A stretch of DNA of 64,000 bases from Solea solea (lineage: Eukaryota > Chordata > Actinopteri > Pleuronectiformes > Soleidae): assembly GCF_958295425.1 (NCBI RefSeq), contig NC_081149.1, forward strand, positions 23,359,964-23,423,963, in the 5' to 3' direction. Every line of letters starts with the position of its first letter. The first letter of the stretch is position 1. The position numbers and the translations under genes were made by a program. Below the pieces are notes generated by a model. It ran no database searches, had not been told where the DNA came from, and was given only the letters and a program-made list of their open reading frames with translations. Below, one piece after another: positions 1 through 14,100 of this stretch.

Positions 1-1231
1 AAATGTCTGCAATGATTCTCCAGAGGAGCAGTGAGCGTTGTGAAACAACCTCAGGTTTTACAAGATCTGCAGACACTCTATGGTACATTAGACTGGAATG
101 TGTCCAGCATTTCCCTAGCAACAGTGTAGATTTTTTAAAAAGGGAAGTTGTTTTGGCTAATCATTGCTGCATGATGACGTCCTCATCCTGGTTATAATTG
201 GGTGATAGTTTAGATTAAAGATTCAAAGGACCTTAAGTACACACACACACACAATAGTATGTTTCCTCCAACCGTCATTTCCCCCATCTCATTCAAACAC
301 TTGTGCACAAACGATAAACTGGCAGTGTGTGAAGTGAGACATAAGCAGCTGCTTGGCTGTGCAGAGAGAAGCAGAAGTGATGACAGAGGTCTACAAACAT
401 CCACACACAGACACTGGCCTCAGTGACCTCACAGGGATTGTTGTTGATTTACTTTTTATAGGTTGTTTGGTGGTTACTTTATTGTCATAGGGCTCATTCA
501 TCTACAACAGTTATACTTTACCATGCCTGTTAATGGTGCAGGGCTCAGAGCTCCTTTCCCCTCAGTTTCTCTCTCTCAGAGCCCAAGAATAGGATTTTTT
601 TCTATGTGCTGATCAATTATTGGGGTCCAGTATTAGGCATTTTGTCAATTATCTGTGTCTGCATTTTATTTTAACAATCCCCGATATGATTAAGTCATTC
701 AAGTGTGTTTCTGTGGCTGGAGTTTCTTACTGCTTATTAGAATCTGTTGCCCAGTGTCCATGTACATTTTATTTATTGTACTAATTTTAATTTAAATGTC
801 ATGTGAAAATTAGAGGCATTCAAGCTAAGTGGAGTAGAAAAAGACTTGTTTTTTTTTTTTACTGTAAATGCATATTGTTCAAAATATCAGTTATCTACTT
901 GATAGTTGTCGTCAATATCAGCTCTGAAAAACCTATATCAGTCGACCACTTATCTTATCTCTCACTCGCCTACATCCTAAAGGAAGTGAAGGGACAAATA
1001 AATCAAGCCCGCAGGATCGCTTTCTGTCAGGTTTCAGAAATCTTCATAGACACAGATCGTTTATTCAAGACCAACACGCTGAACTGTTGGTCAGCTGTTG
1101 GTGACGGGGAAGTTTTTGCAGATTATTAGGTGTTATTTAATGATTATTTTGAAGTACTAGGCTTTAAGTAATGTACAATAAAAACAAAGTTGAATTGACT
1201 GTTAAAATATGTGTTACCTTTGTTCCTACAG
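1..1231. other. Sequence upstream of the first cpt1 coding exon (probably 5' intron)
   Basis: No coding exon could be supported here. The stretch ends in a normal acceptor (tgttcctacag) two bases before the cpt1 start codon, so it is most likely the intron between a non-coding first exon (probably outside the window) and the first coding exon. It contains a short CA run near 239-252 and AT-rich sequence, but no TATA box or CpG-rich promoter that I can defend. Confidence 0.5.
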
Positions 1232-1233
1232 CT

Positions 1234-4200
1234 ATGGCAGAAGCCCACCAGGCCGTGGCGTTCCAGTTCACCATAACCCCAGAGGGCATTGACCTGCAGC
1301 TGTCCTATCAGGCCCTGAACCAGATCTACCTGTCCGGTTTACGGTCATGGAAGAAACGAGTCAGCCGCATACGGGTGAGCACGAGTCCAGTACTTCTCAT
1401 ATTTGATATTGACACCTGTCTTAAGCTGTAGCTTTAAGCTTTGCGTGGTATGAGTAGGGAATGTAATGTGTGAGCTGTGAAGAGGCTTGAATGCAGGTGC
1501 CATAATTATAAGCTGTGAATTCCCAGGTGTAGTGGTTAGGAATGATGAGTCTTTACTAACATGCACTGACATGCATGTTTTCCTCCGGCTGCGGCTGCTC
1601 ATATGAGCACGTGCAGTGTTTTTGTGCTACGTTCACGATGATTACATACAAGTGAATGTGGCGAGGTCACAGACTGTTAAAGTATCAAACATGTATTGAT
1701 TTTGTCGTATCAAGAAACATTCTTAAAGATGAAAACGAACAATAATTACGTGTTGTCTGCTGTTTCTTCTGTGGTAACAGAACAGGGTGATTAAGGGAGT
1801 GTACCCCGCCAGCCCTTCCTCTTGGCTGTTTGTTGTCATAGCGATCCTCGCCACCATGTACATGCGCTCTGATCCCAGCATGGGTCTCATCGCCAAGATA
1901 CAGCAACACCTGCCGCTCAGGTACCCACCCACACACACACACACGCACTTTTCAAGAGAGCAGTGTTTCAGTGTTTTTTGTTCATCACATTATACACTGG
2001 CCGCTTAAGTTGTATCGAGGTGGATGTGGATACCTGGACACAAAATGGGACTCGGTAAATCCTGGTTTGGTTGCCTGGCCATGGTGTCTGATAGTTGAAA
2101 CACCCGGTGACTTGGTTACATCACTTATGAAGTGTCTAGGTTTATCATTATTATGTTATTGTTCCATTGTTTATCTTTGAACTCTGCTTTTTAGGCCAGT
2201 GTTGTAAGTACCAGTAAAAAAGGGTTTGACTGATCTAAACACACAGAAAATATACAGCTGATGAATCACTGCTCAGGGTGGGTGTGGTGTCTGGAATTTA
2301 CCTTTACCCGACTTCCCTCCCAGTCTATTGTCTAATTGTTAGTTTTTATATTTTACGACACTTTCTACCTTGTACACCCATAGCTAAATTGTTGATTACA
2401 AATGCAAATAAAATATGTTTTATTGTTGTGTTAATGATGTACAATGTCGTAGTGAAACCAGACACGGAACAGTTCATATTCTTCATATGAAATCACACGC
2501 ATGTTTCATGACAAATCACTGACTCATGGCGATGACCCACTCTACCTCCTGATCCACAGCCACCCCAGTAACCCCTGTAGAATTATCTGAGAGAATCAGT
2601 CTATCATGGCCACTTAACATAATCTACATATCATACAGTAGTTGTCCCACATTAAAAACAGGTTCTGCAGCCTCGTTATCTCTCTCACTCTTAATGAATG
2701 GGTTCTGTAATGCACTGACTTAAAATGTGGAACTGAACACTAGGACCAAACAGTGTAACCTGGTGTAAGGGTTCATAACAAAATACTTTACATGTCTGTG
2801 ACATAAAGACATGGAAACTGACAGTTGCATTTTATTTGACCCATTTTGTTGTGCAAGAAAACTTTAAACTAAAAGGGGAACTTCATAAAAAAAAGAATCT
2901 CTTTTTACATTCCTGCTCTCTAGTATTGTTTGGAGACTTGGTCACCTCAGCCTGCATTACAGCACTCAAAGGTTTTGCAGCAGGTAGTTAACTGGACCAT
3001 GTACATACAGTATGAGTAAGAGGTGTCGGTCTCCTTGCTGTTATTATGTGCTTTATCTGCCCTCTGCTGGTTGCAACTGTGCATAGGTTTGGACAGGATA
3101 CAGAATGCATGTCTGGTATTTGAAACCTGATCCTCCTCGTTGACGAGGCAACTTTGTCCATAGCTTTTATAAGTATGTACATACTTGTATGTACATATAC
3201 AGTGTTGAGTTAGGACTCTACACTAGGGATGTCACGATTATAGATTTTCTTGGTATGATTATAGCCAGAATGTTAAAGTTTCATTTATTTATTTATTTAC
3301 TTTTGATGCCAACATAATAAAATAATTTAGCAAATACACTACACTACTATATAGGAACAATTATTAATTATTAGTGTTTAAATTATTTAAGTCATCAATG
3401 GTCATCTATACCAAATGTTTAAATTTATTTTAATCATTTTGATAATTTATCTATTTTATCTATAATACGTTACACTGAAAGCCGAACATGATGACACCTT
3501 GGTCATTTGTTTTGAGGCCGTAAAACTCCCACACGGCTGATTTGATGCTCTTTGCTGGAGGGAGTAACTTCTTCTGCCATACTTTAACAATCGGGAATGG
3601 CTCTATTCTGCAACTCTGCATGGAACAAAAACAAAGCAACACAAACGGTAACACACAGTGGTTGTGTAACTACCTATACGGTATTGAGGAAAGATTATGA
3701 TTAATATATCATAGCGTTCAATACCGTGATTAATTGTGAAATCAAGTAATCGTGACATCCCTACTACATTAACATTAATCAATCAATAACTTCATATACT
3801 TCCCCATCCTCTGTGCAGTCTCCACGTATCCCTCAGTGCCCAGGGCCAGACTATGTTGTCAGCGCTGGTGTTCAGCACGCTGCTGTGGCTCTCCCTCATC
3901 CTCGCACTCAGATTCTGCCTCAAGCTGCTGCTCTCCTACCACCAATGGATGTTCGAACAGCATGGCAGAGTTTCCAACACCACTAAAATCTGGGTGGTAA
4001 GATATGCTTCCACATGATATCACCGCTTTGTCATCATCATCATCGCTCTGCAGTGGTGGTTTTCGGTTGGACACAAAATAGCTGTTTATGTGTAATATTG
4101 TTAATTGTCAACAAAGTTCTCAGGAAGCCTGTAAAAAAAGGCAAACACATTACAATCACTGCAGTTTGTTGCTAATAATAAGTCTCCTAATTGTTGTGTC

Positions 4201-7200
4201 AGTTGGCTGCCGTGTGTTCTTTCCTGCTCCACGGCATAGAACGTGTTTCTCAGCTTTCCTCTGATGGCACAAATTCCAAGCTGTATATTTACAAAGAATT
4301 GTAGAGCATGATCTATACTTGATCTATTGTCGCACGTATCATGTTGCAGCTTGAGTGAGTGATCTGTTTGGTTTGTTTTTTAACTGAACAGATAGATAAT
4401 GGAGTGTATAGACCCGTCTAGAAAAGTCTCTTTGTTTCTCACAGACCCTGTTGAGGTTACTGTCAAGCAGGAAGCCCTTGTTGTACAGCTATCAAACGTC
4501 TCTACCTCACCTGCCTGTTCCTGCCATTAAAGACACACTGAGCCGGGTGAGTAGACACACATGAGCACACCTGTACACATTCTCACATTCACTTTTACAT
4601 TACATTACATGTCATTTTCTTCACACCTTGGTCTTGCTTATCTTCTAAGGTTGTCACTTATTATTTCTGAATAGGGCTGCAGGATGTATTGTTTGAGCAT
4701 CATCTCTGCTCTGCTCTGCGCTCACTCTCACTCTCTGAGCAGTCAGCTCACAATCAACCCCTCCCCCCATGCACATCCTGTCCCTCACACACCACACTGA
4801 AGATGAGCAATAAACATAGGCACAGGACTGGAAGTTGTGCTGTAACCCTTTTCGTCCCGTTTTTATGTTCATATTTAGCGACTTTACAGACCCCGGCCAC
4901 TTTTTTTTTTTTCCTTCCAAAAAGCGAATGGCGACAAATTTACCGACTTTCTGTTATAAACCTACATACTTTCTGAGACGTAAAAGCCCAATTCTGCCGC
5001 ACAAGTTCCATCTAACTGAACTTACTGCTGAGGGAAAGAGTCAGACACACACACGATCTTGTTCCAGGGTGTCCGCGGGGTCTTTAAGTTTTAAAAGTTG
5101 ATAAATCAATTTTGGGAAAATTCAGGCCCTTAAAAAGTATTAAGTCTTAATCGTGTGTCCATAGAGTTTGACTGCAAAAAGTATGCATGATGGTACATTT
5201 GTTAAAAACAACAATGCGCAGGCATGATTGGCTTGGGGCCTCGCGTGACTTTGCGCATCTTGCGACAGTGAACGAAAATATATCCGAAATCGCACAAAAT
5301 AAACTCCAAAATCGTCAGACATGGGAAAATGTAAGTTTGCAGACTTCTGGTTGGAGATCCCTGAATTTCAGGAATGCTTGAAGCCGGTTGCTGAGAACAA
5401 CCAGGAGGCTTTTTTTTATATATTAAAGGGGACATATTATACCCTATTTCCCCCATTAAAATAGTTCCCTGGTGTCCTAATGAACATGTCAGTGACATGC
5501 TTTGGTCAAAATACCATAAGGATGAAGAATCATAGTAGTTCAATAACCCTGCTAAACCCGCCCCTTTCAGAACGCTCGGTTTTCGTGCAAGGTCCCTTTA
5601 TATGCAAATGAGACACAGGCAAACACACACCCACTTCTTCCAGGGGGTTTCTGATTTGTCCTCTTTACAGCTCTATTCGTCTCCCCCTCCCTCCACTAGC
5701 TCTCTGACAATATCAACATGTCAGCGAGAGTGCCGTCACAGGAAGAGACGTCCTACATAAGGATCGAGCCGAACACTGTCCAACTGTAAATCAGTTAAAA
5801 ACACTTAGGAACAGATCACCGTGTAACGCGCCACCGCTGATCGCCAGCGGCGCGCTGAATAAACTGTATGTTGCTGTATCAGATCGTGTGTTCGTGTGTT
5901 CGCACCACTTCACATCAGACTGCAAACAGCGGTCGCCGCATTCAGTCTGATACAATCACATAAAGCAGCTGTTTATGCAGCTCGCCGCTGACGATCAGCG
6001 GTGCTGCACTCTCTGTGCAGCGGTGCTACACTCTCTGTTTCACCGATAGCCTAAACTGCCGATCGCCACCGCTGATCGCCAGCGGCGCGCTGAATAAACT
6101 GTATGTTGCTGTATCAGACCGGAGACCTCACCACCGCTGACCAGCTCCGGTGCTCCGGCGAGCTGGCGATCAGCGGTGGCGATCACCGTGTAACGCGCCA
6201 CCGCTGATCGCCAGCGGCGCGCTGAATAAACTGTATGTTGCTGTATCAGACCGGAGACTGTGCTCCGGAGACCTCACCACCGCTGACCACCTCCGGTGCT
6301 CCGGCGAGCTGGCGATCACCGTGTAACGCGCCACCGCTGTATCAGACAGTCTCCGGTCTGATACAGCAACATACAGTTTATTCAGCGCGCCGCTGCCGAT
6401 CAGCGATCGCCAGCGGCAGTTTAGGCTATCGGTGACACAGAGAGTGTAGCACCGCTGCACAGAGAGTGCAACACCGCTGATCGTCAGCGGCGAGCTGCAT
6501 AAACAGCTGCTTTATGTGATTGTATCAGACTGAGTCTGTGCTCCGGTCATGGAGGACGTACTGAACAAATATGTTTAATTAGGACGTGTCAGAATGGTCA
6601 GTTATGAGCTCTATGTGATCTTTTCTTAACAATTTGTGTGTTTGTACGTCGGTGAAATACGTCCCCTGACTAAATACGGCAACCGCTGGCCGCAGTCTGA
6701 TGTGAAGTGGTGCGAACACACGATTGCTGACTTTATCCGGCACATTAGCTTCATATATAAAATCCTCTGTAAAACACTGTGCTCCACTGTGCAGCCACCA
6801 ACAGCACACTTGTCCCGCCACGTTGACATAATACCGCTCTTCCTCCCTCGCCTGCACTCTGGCAGGGACAAGGTGGAGCTAAGGTGGAGCTTGCGAAGTA
6901 AACGTACTGGTGGGGCGGTAACATTCGCGGGAATTCAACATCGAGCGTTTTATCGCCTATACTTACACTAAGCGGAACCACGAAAACATGACTGAGTATT
7001 GTTTTTCCACACTTTGGCGACTGGTAGGGCCCCCAGAGTCCCAAATATCAGTATTAAAATGGTTAAAAAGTTGATTTTGCATAATATGTCCCCTTTAAAA
7101 CATATGAGTTCCTTTTGTATGGTTGTGCTCTATAGCTTTAATTGCATATTAAATCTGGTTTCTAAGTTAAATATGTGTTGCTGATAACAGCTTGAAGTGG

Positions 7201-8114
7201 CGATAATTATTTTAAAATATATTTAATATATTTTGAGAAGGTCAAAATAGGAAGTCTTTTCCAATATCGTGCAGCCCTAATTTTGAACATGGTGTATGAA
7301 ATTCAAGTTTGAGCTGCTATGGTAGTAGAGCTGAAACGATTTATCGATGAATCGATTATTAATCGATTACTAAATTAATCGACTACTATTTTGATTCGAT
7401 TAATCGGTTTGAAGCTTTTTTCATGATTAAAACAAGATTTATGATTGTTTAAGCTTCTTAAATATGAATATTTTCTCCGTTTCTTTGCTCTGGATAACAA
7501 AGAAATTATTAAAAGTCAATCATTTTGGTTTGTGGACAAAACAAGACATTTCAGAACATCATCATTTCCAGGTTTGACGAACACCAATGAACATTTTTTA
7601 AGGTTTTCTGATATTTTATGGACCAAACGATTAATCGATTAATCGAGAAAATAATCGACCGATTAATCGATTATGAAAATAATCGTTAGTTGCAGCTCTA
7701 TATGGTAGAGATACATGGGGGTGCACAAAGTACCTGGTACTCTCTGTAAAGTGGCTCGTAAATATCTGTGAGCACATGTTCTTATTTACAGGTAAGTAAA
7801 AAGAACTGCACTCAAGGGGGTGTGTTTAAACGTATTCGAGCAAATCATGGGTACACCCTTTTTTTTTTTGTAAGTGACAGCCTGTTATCAAAATCCATGT
7901 CTAGACTGTTCATATTGTAAATTCTCTTTCTCTCCTCCCTCTCTTTTCCCAAAGCACCTGGAGTCCGTGCGCCCACTGCTCACTGATCCAGAGTTTGAGC
8001 GAATGACTGAACTGACCAATAAGTTTGAATCTAATCTGGGAAACCGTCTTCAACGTTACTTGAAACTTAAAGCTCTGTGGGCCACAAATTATGTAAGGGC
8101 ACTCACTCATTCAC

Positions 8115-8149
<35 letters not shown>

Positions 8150-11100
8150 CGCATCTACGTGGACACACTCAAACTTTTGCAAACCATGTTACCACACTTC
8201 ATATCAGACCATATTCTCTCATCTTTAGCCTGACCTCGTAAGGATTCATTGTATCCACATACAAAACTCACAAATAAACAAAGACCAACAATTAATAAAA
8301 AGACCACCCACTGTCATCCACACTGGTTGAAGTTTTGTAGTTGGAAAGCGTTTAAAAACTATCAATGTTTAATGATTTCGGTGTAATTTTCTTGCAGTGT
8401 TTGTGTATTTGGATACAATTGTGTGACTCTCCATTCCTCTGACATCACCCACTCTCAAATTTGATCCATTATCACTGGGTAGTGTCCTTAAACATGCCCC
8501 TCAGTCTTTCCTCTCCTATTATTATACTTGGTAAAAAAAAAAAAAAAAAAACCTGGATTAGTCACTAGGTGGTGGACTATACCAGTATTTCTTTTTTTGT
8601 AAGTATGCTGTTTTGTACAATAACTATTTTGTTCTTTTCTATTGGCTGTCCTTTAACTGCTGCCACATGTGAATATCCCCAGTGTGGGATCAAATAAGTC
8701 TTTATTTAATCTAATCTAATTCCTTTAGCTCCATTGTTCATTGTTGTTGAGCATATTTAGATATTTGGAGTTTTTTTATGTCCCCACCTCACTTAACAGA
8801 GAACTCTGTCTGCATTATATGTTTAAAACACTGTATTTAGTAGCCCTTAGTAGTTACAATAATATTTTTTTTGTACTTCATTTTCAATTTTGAATGAATA
8901 GAAGAATAAAGTTAATGTTGTGTTTTTGTTGCAGGTGAGTGACTGGTGGGAGGAATATGTCTACTTGAGATCCCGAAGTCCAATCATGGTCAACAGTAAC
9001 TATTATGGCATGGTAACTACTGCACAGTTTTATAACTTTGAGAAGAAAAAAAGCAGAATCTTTTCATTAAGCATGTCAAATCAAATTAAAAATTTAACAT
9101 TTGGAACACAGCTGCAGAACAGAACTGTGTGACAGAGATGGAAATGGCATACAAAGCACAGCATACATTAGCAGGATCCACCCAGTCAGTAGATGAGAAT
9201 TGGATTTTCTTTAACTTTTGAACTGCTTTTAATCAACTTCCTTGAATAATAGACAGTGAATAGACAGAATGAAATATTCGTATTCACAGTTTGCAGCATA
9301 TCTGTCGTACATGTCGCACACAACATTTTATATTCCTATTTCAAAGTTGAACCCCTGTGGCTTTTAGTTCAGGGATTGCGTTCATATTTCTTTTTTTTTT
9401 TTTTTTTTATTGGAGAAGCTCTGCAGCAGACATGCTCAGGTGCACAAGATGTGACAGTGCTGCGGTCATCACACACTGCACACGCATCCAGTGTATGTAG
9501 TGTATTACATAGTGTCATGGTGATCATTGTAGTCCCCTCCTCACCCTCATCCCTCTTATTATTTCTGCTATTGTTGCAGCCATTTAATAATTACCTGAGT
9601 TATGTTGTGTTATTTGTTCAAAGATTCATATTCACAGGGTTTAGGTTTAATTATTAGTTTTATGTCCCTTCCAGGACTTTCTGTATGTGACCCCGACTCC
9701 GCTGCAGGCTGCCAGAGCAGGTAACACCATCACTGCCCTGCTCCTCTACCGCCGCAAGTTAAACCGAGAGGAACTCAAACCGGTAAAACTGCATGCTTTT
9801 CTACAGAGGTCAAGGATTTGGGGGTTGAACTGTTTGTTTTGCTTTTTTTTATTTGGTAAGATGGATGGGGATGAACAAAGGGGTTTGAAACACAATGGTG
9901 TAGACAGACAGAACTAGACAGCTATAATGTTTATATTAGCACATAAGTGGACACTTGGAGTCGATTCATGGGTGAAAAGGACACATGGCTGAGGTCCAGT
10001 TGAATGTGATATCTGTACAAACAGACAGTAAGAACGGGTCTGTTCAGGAATTTCCTGTGCCCTGTTCCAAAGGAAGATAAACAATGAGCACATTTGGAAG
10101 TACAGTTGGTTTAACTCTGCTTCAACAATTTCCCCCCTGGTGAATAATGGTAGATTATTATCAAACATAAATTTAGCAACTGATGCTTAGCAATTTTTTC
10201 TTTTATCCCACGTCGGGGTAACACCATGGAAACCAATTTGTCAAATTTGATAATAAGATAAGATAGTCCTTTATTTGTCCCGCAGTGGGGAAATTTACAA
10301 TGTTACAGCAGCAAAGACAGTAAAGATAATAAATAATAAACATGCATTACGAAATAAATTACAATATAAAAGATATTAACACTTGGACTATAAAAAAATT
10401 AGTTAAAATAGAATGTAGAAGGTACACTATAGACAGTTTGCAGAATATTCACAGTATGGACTTGATATTTACAGTATAAATATGTACAGTACTGTACTTG
10501 GGGTTATGTGTGTTCTACTGAGAGCTGTGTTTGTTGTATAGCCCACCACCTCCACTGGGTCAAGGTACATGTATCAACGTCAAAATTTAAAATGTTTTCC
10601 ATTGTGACACACCCATCAGCCTCACTTGTACGTTTGTTTAATGGGAAGCAATCTGACATGAGCTCAAATCACTGCTGTGCCTCACAGAAGCTAGTGTGGC
10701 TGTTGAATTGTTGTTATTTTATTTTATTTTATTTTATTTTATTTTATTTTATTTTATTTTATTGGCTAACAAACTTTACAAATACAAAATGTTACAATTG
10801 AACATTTGACAGTTTCTCAGTAATTGCATGACATGAACTTGTTTCATTGGAACGTAACACACTGTTAAAAAAGCATATAATGGCACATTATTAGATATTT
10901 TATCTAACTATTCAGACAAAAACTAAGTTATTGTATATGCCTTTGTCTCACTGTATTGCTTTCTAGTTTGGAAATAAGACTTCTGCCAAAATGAAACCAG
11001 CTTTAAAAAGAGTAAATATTAAAAATAATTGCTGTGTTTCTGTGTGTCAAGAGTCGTGTTCCAGGTACTGTTATCCCTCTGTGTGCTGCTCAGTGTGAGA

Positions 11101-14100
11101 GGATGTTCAACACAACGCGCACGCCAGGAGAAGAGACTGGTAAGTCGCACCTTTTTATATAGACTTCATTGTTCCTTAGATAACATTGTGTCTGCAGATC
11201 TTTGTGCACGTTAGAATTAGAAATGAATCAGGAACTAGCAAACATCAACAGCACAGTTGACTCCTGAATTCAAATTTGTTTGTTAGAGCAGATGAATGAA
11301 ATGTCTGCTGAGCCATGAGAATGATCCTCCTCTCCTCCCCAGATGTACTGCAGCATTGGCTGGACAGTGAGTTTGTGACAGTGTACCATAAGGGACGCTT
11401 TTTCCGCCTGTGGGTGTACCGGGCGGGCCGACTGCTTTCTCCTCGGGAGATTGAGTACCAGGTCCAGAGGATCCTGGATGACACTTCACCCCCACAACCT
11501 GGAGAGGAAAAACTGGGGGCTCTCACTGCTGGTGAAAGGTAGGAAGAGTGGTGTGGGTGTATGAACTCCAGTGTGGAATTTTATTTAAATGATGCATGAC
11601 AATTCTTATCGGTGACATCTGTGGCTACATGCATGAGCAGATACTAAAACTTAAGAGGTTTGTTGATGCTGTTAGTCATTTTGAACAAGTATATAATAAA
11701 CACTAACCGTAGACATCTGCAAGTGGGCCTTCATCAAAATACACCCACAATAAAAAATAATTGTACCAGTACAGCAAATATTCGGGAAATGAATCAATAT
11801 ACACTACTTATTTGTAGCTGAGATTGGCACAGCACCCCCCACGACCCTCTGGTGGAGGATAAAGCGGTAGATGATGGATGGATGGATGGACACTACTTAT
11901 TTAGAGAAGTTTATTTGCGTTCTGATAAAATCAGCTAAAGAACACAAAAGTGCATGCTGGAAATGACAAGCATGCAGAAAAATCAGAGTCTAATGGGTTC
12001 CATACAGAGGTTTTAATGAGCTTTCAGTACAACAAACAGCAAGTAAAACATTCTGTGCAAGTTAGTTCCCCTCACTTGAATGACATTTGTTACTTGGGTT
12101 TGATCTTTGGTCTTTTGTCTTTAACACAAACAAAATAATTCTGAAATCTTGTGAATTTTCCAAATATTGCATAGTGATATCAATATTGAGCCTGATATGT
12201 CCTTGCGTCAGTGTTTTGAAAGAGAATAAATGACCACATTAGAGCCATATAGAAGATGCATCTGTGGAAAAATCGCTGCTGAATTGTCGGCCATCTGGCC
12301 ACTGGGTGGCACCAGAGTACACGGAACATACTCACCTCATGCTTTCTGTTTACAGAGCCAATGTCTGTTTAAGTGGAGTACCTTTACAAAATGTGATTTA
12401 TTTACCAACACAGAAAATAATGATATCAAAGGGCTCAATGATTTTGAATAAATATTTAATTGTAATTATTTTGACAGGATTTGCGATTGTGATATGATTT
12501 GTGATATCAGAGAAAATGGTAATTTTTACATCATTTTTATCATTTTAATTTGAAAACTGTGATATTTGTGCAGATGTGTGAGAAACAAAGATGTTCTCTT
12601 CAGTCTGTAGAAAAAGATTTGTATAGATCAAGACAATTGGAGCTGCAACTAACGATTATTTTCATATTCGATTAATCTGTGGATTATTTTCTCCTTTAAT
12701 CGTTTGGTCCATTAAATCTTAAAAAATGTTGATTGTGTTCTTCAAACCTGGAAATGAAGACGTTCTCAAATGTCTTGTTTTGTCCATAAACCAAAATGAT
12801 TCACTTTTAATGATTTCTTTGTTATCCAGAGCAAATAAATTAAGAAAATATTCACATTTAAGAAGCTTAAAAGATTGGAAATCTTCTTTTAATCATGAAA
12901 AAAGTTTCTAATCGATGATCAAAATAGTTGTAGATTAATTTAGTAATAGATTAATAATCGATTCATCTATTAATTGTTTCAGCTCTAAAGACAATAATTA
13001 CTCAAAAATGATCCTAGTGGTTAGATATACAGTAACTGTTTAATGATAAGAACTTATACAGGATTGTTTAACTTCATTATCCAGTTATTGAGCAATCCAT
13101 CTCCCCAATCTACATTTTATCGGCCCAATGAATGAATTGTTCTGCCTCTAGAAGCAAAATCTTTATCAGTGTTTATTTTTATGGTACCTGCAGAGTTACA
13201 ACCAGTGTGTGGTACAGTAACAAACCATATGTGTACAGATCCATGTGTAGGAAATGAGTGTTGCAATAACACTGTGACACTCCATTCCCCAGGATCCCTT
13301 GGTCCCAAACGAGGAAGAAACACTTCAGCTCCGGTGTCAACAAGCGATCACTGGATGTCATAGAGAGGGCAGCCTTCTTCGTAACTTTGGATGATGAAGA
13401 GCAAGGCATGAGGGGGGATGACCCAGAAGGCAACCTCGACCGTTACGCCAAGTCCCTGCTCCATGGGAAATGTTACGACAGGTGAGAAGGAAGTGATGCA
13501 CTATCTTTGGCCCCAGTCAGTGGAAATTGAGCCAACTAATCAAAATGTGTCTTGGGAAAAAAGAGATGCAACAAATAAAGTCTTTTCTGGTGTTGCACAT
13601 AAGTGACTCTTTGTCACCAACAGCTGTTTTCACGCTGTCATACTTTTCCTCCCCCTCTCCCTGTGGCCTACTCCTCTCACCCTCTGAAACATTGTCAATC
13701 CTTCTCCATTGTAATCCCCTGAAGCAATATTGCGTCTCAGTTCAACAAGTCATGTTCTGTAGTTATTTATTTGCGTGTTACAGCTGCAAATGTCAGTATT
13801 CAGTGTCTTTGTGAAGGCTTGAATGACTGACATACATGCATTCATACAAATGCTGCCTTTTTTCCCCTTCAGTTTGCACCATATGAAATCAACACAAGCA
13901 AAACACTACTGCTACAACCGTCTTATCACTGTCACTCCTCAATCCTCATTTTTATTGTGAGGTACTGACACTGTGTGGGCTTGTTCTGCAGAACTGTTTG
14001 GCTCGCATGACTATGCTGTACATTGTCACATCAACAACAGGCAACATTCAGCTATGATGACAAATCTAGGCATAAGACCACCATGAGATGCACGTTTGTT

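Larger units (their letters stand above)
5423..7098. mobile_element. 1.7-kb TTAA-target DNA transposon, Kolobok/T2-like, with internal palindrome
   Basis: The element begins TTAAAGGGGACATATTAT and ends with its perfect reverse complement at 7098, so the TTAA is probably the target duplication. TTAAAGG-type ends with TTAA targets are typical of the T2/Kolobok group, whose transposases carry THAP zinc fingers. A decayed THAP-like region lies on the minus strand near the right end. The core (about 5817-6540) repeats a unit around gccaccgctgatcgccagcg several times in both orientations. It sits in the cpt1 intron between exons at 4445-4546 and 7955-8092. PiggyBac also uses TTAA, so the superfamily is an inference. 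Confidence 0.8.

Noticed and set aside
5829..6400. CRISPR-like array
   Set aside because: The repeats are of both orientations with irregular spacing, inside a eukaryotic transposon.
6170..6460. Overlapping frames in the GC-rich core of the TTAA element
   Set aside because: They arise from palindromic repeats on both strands and contain no domain.
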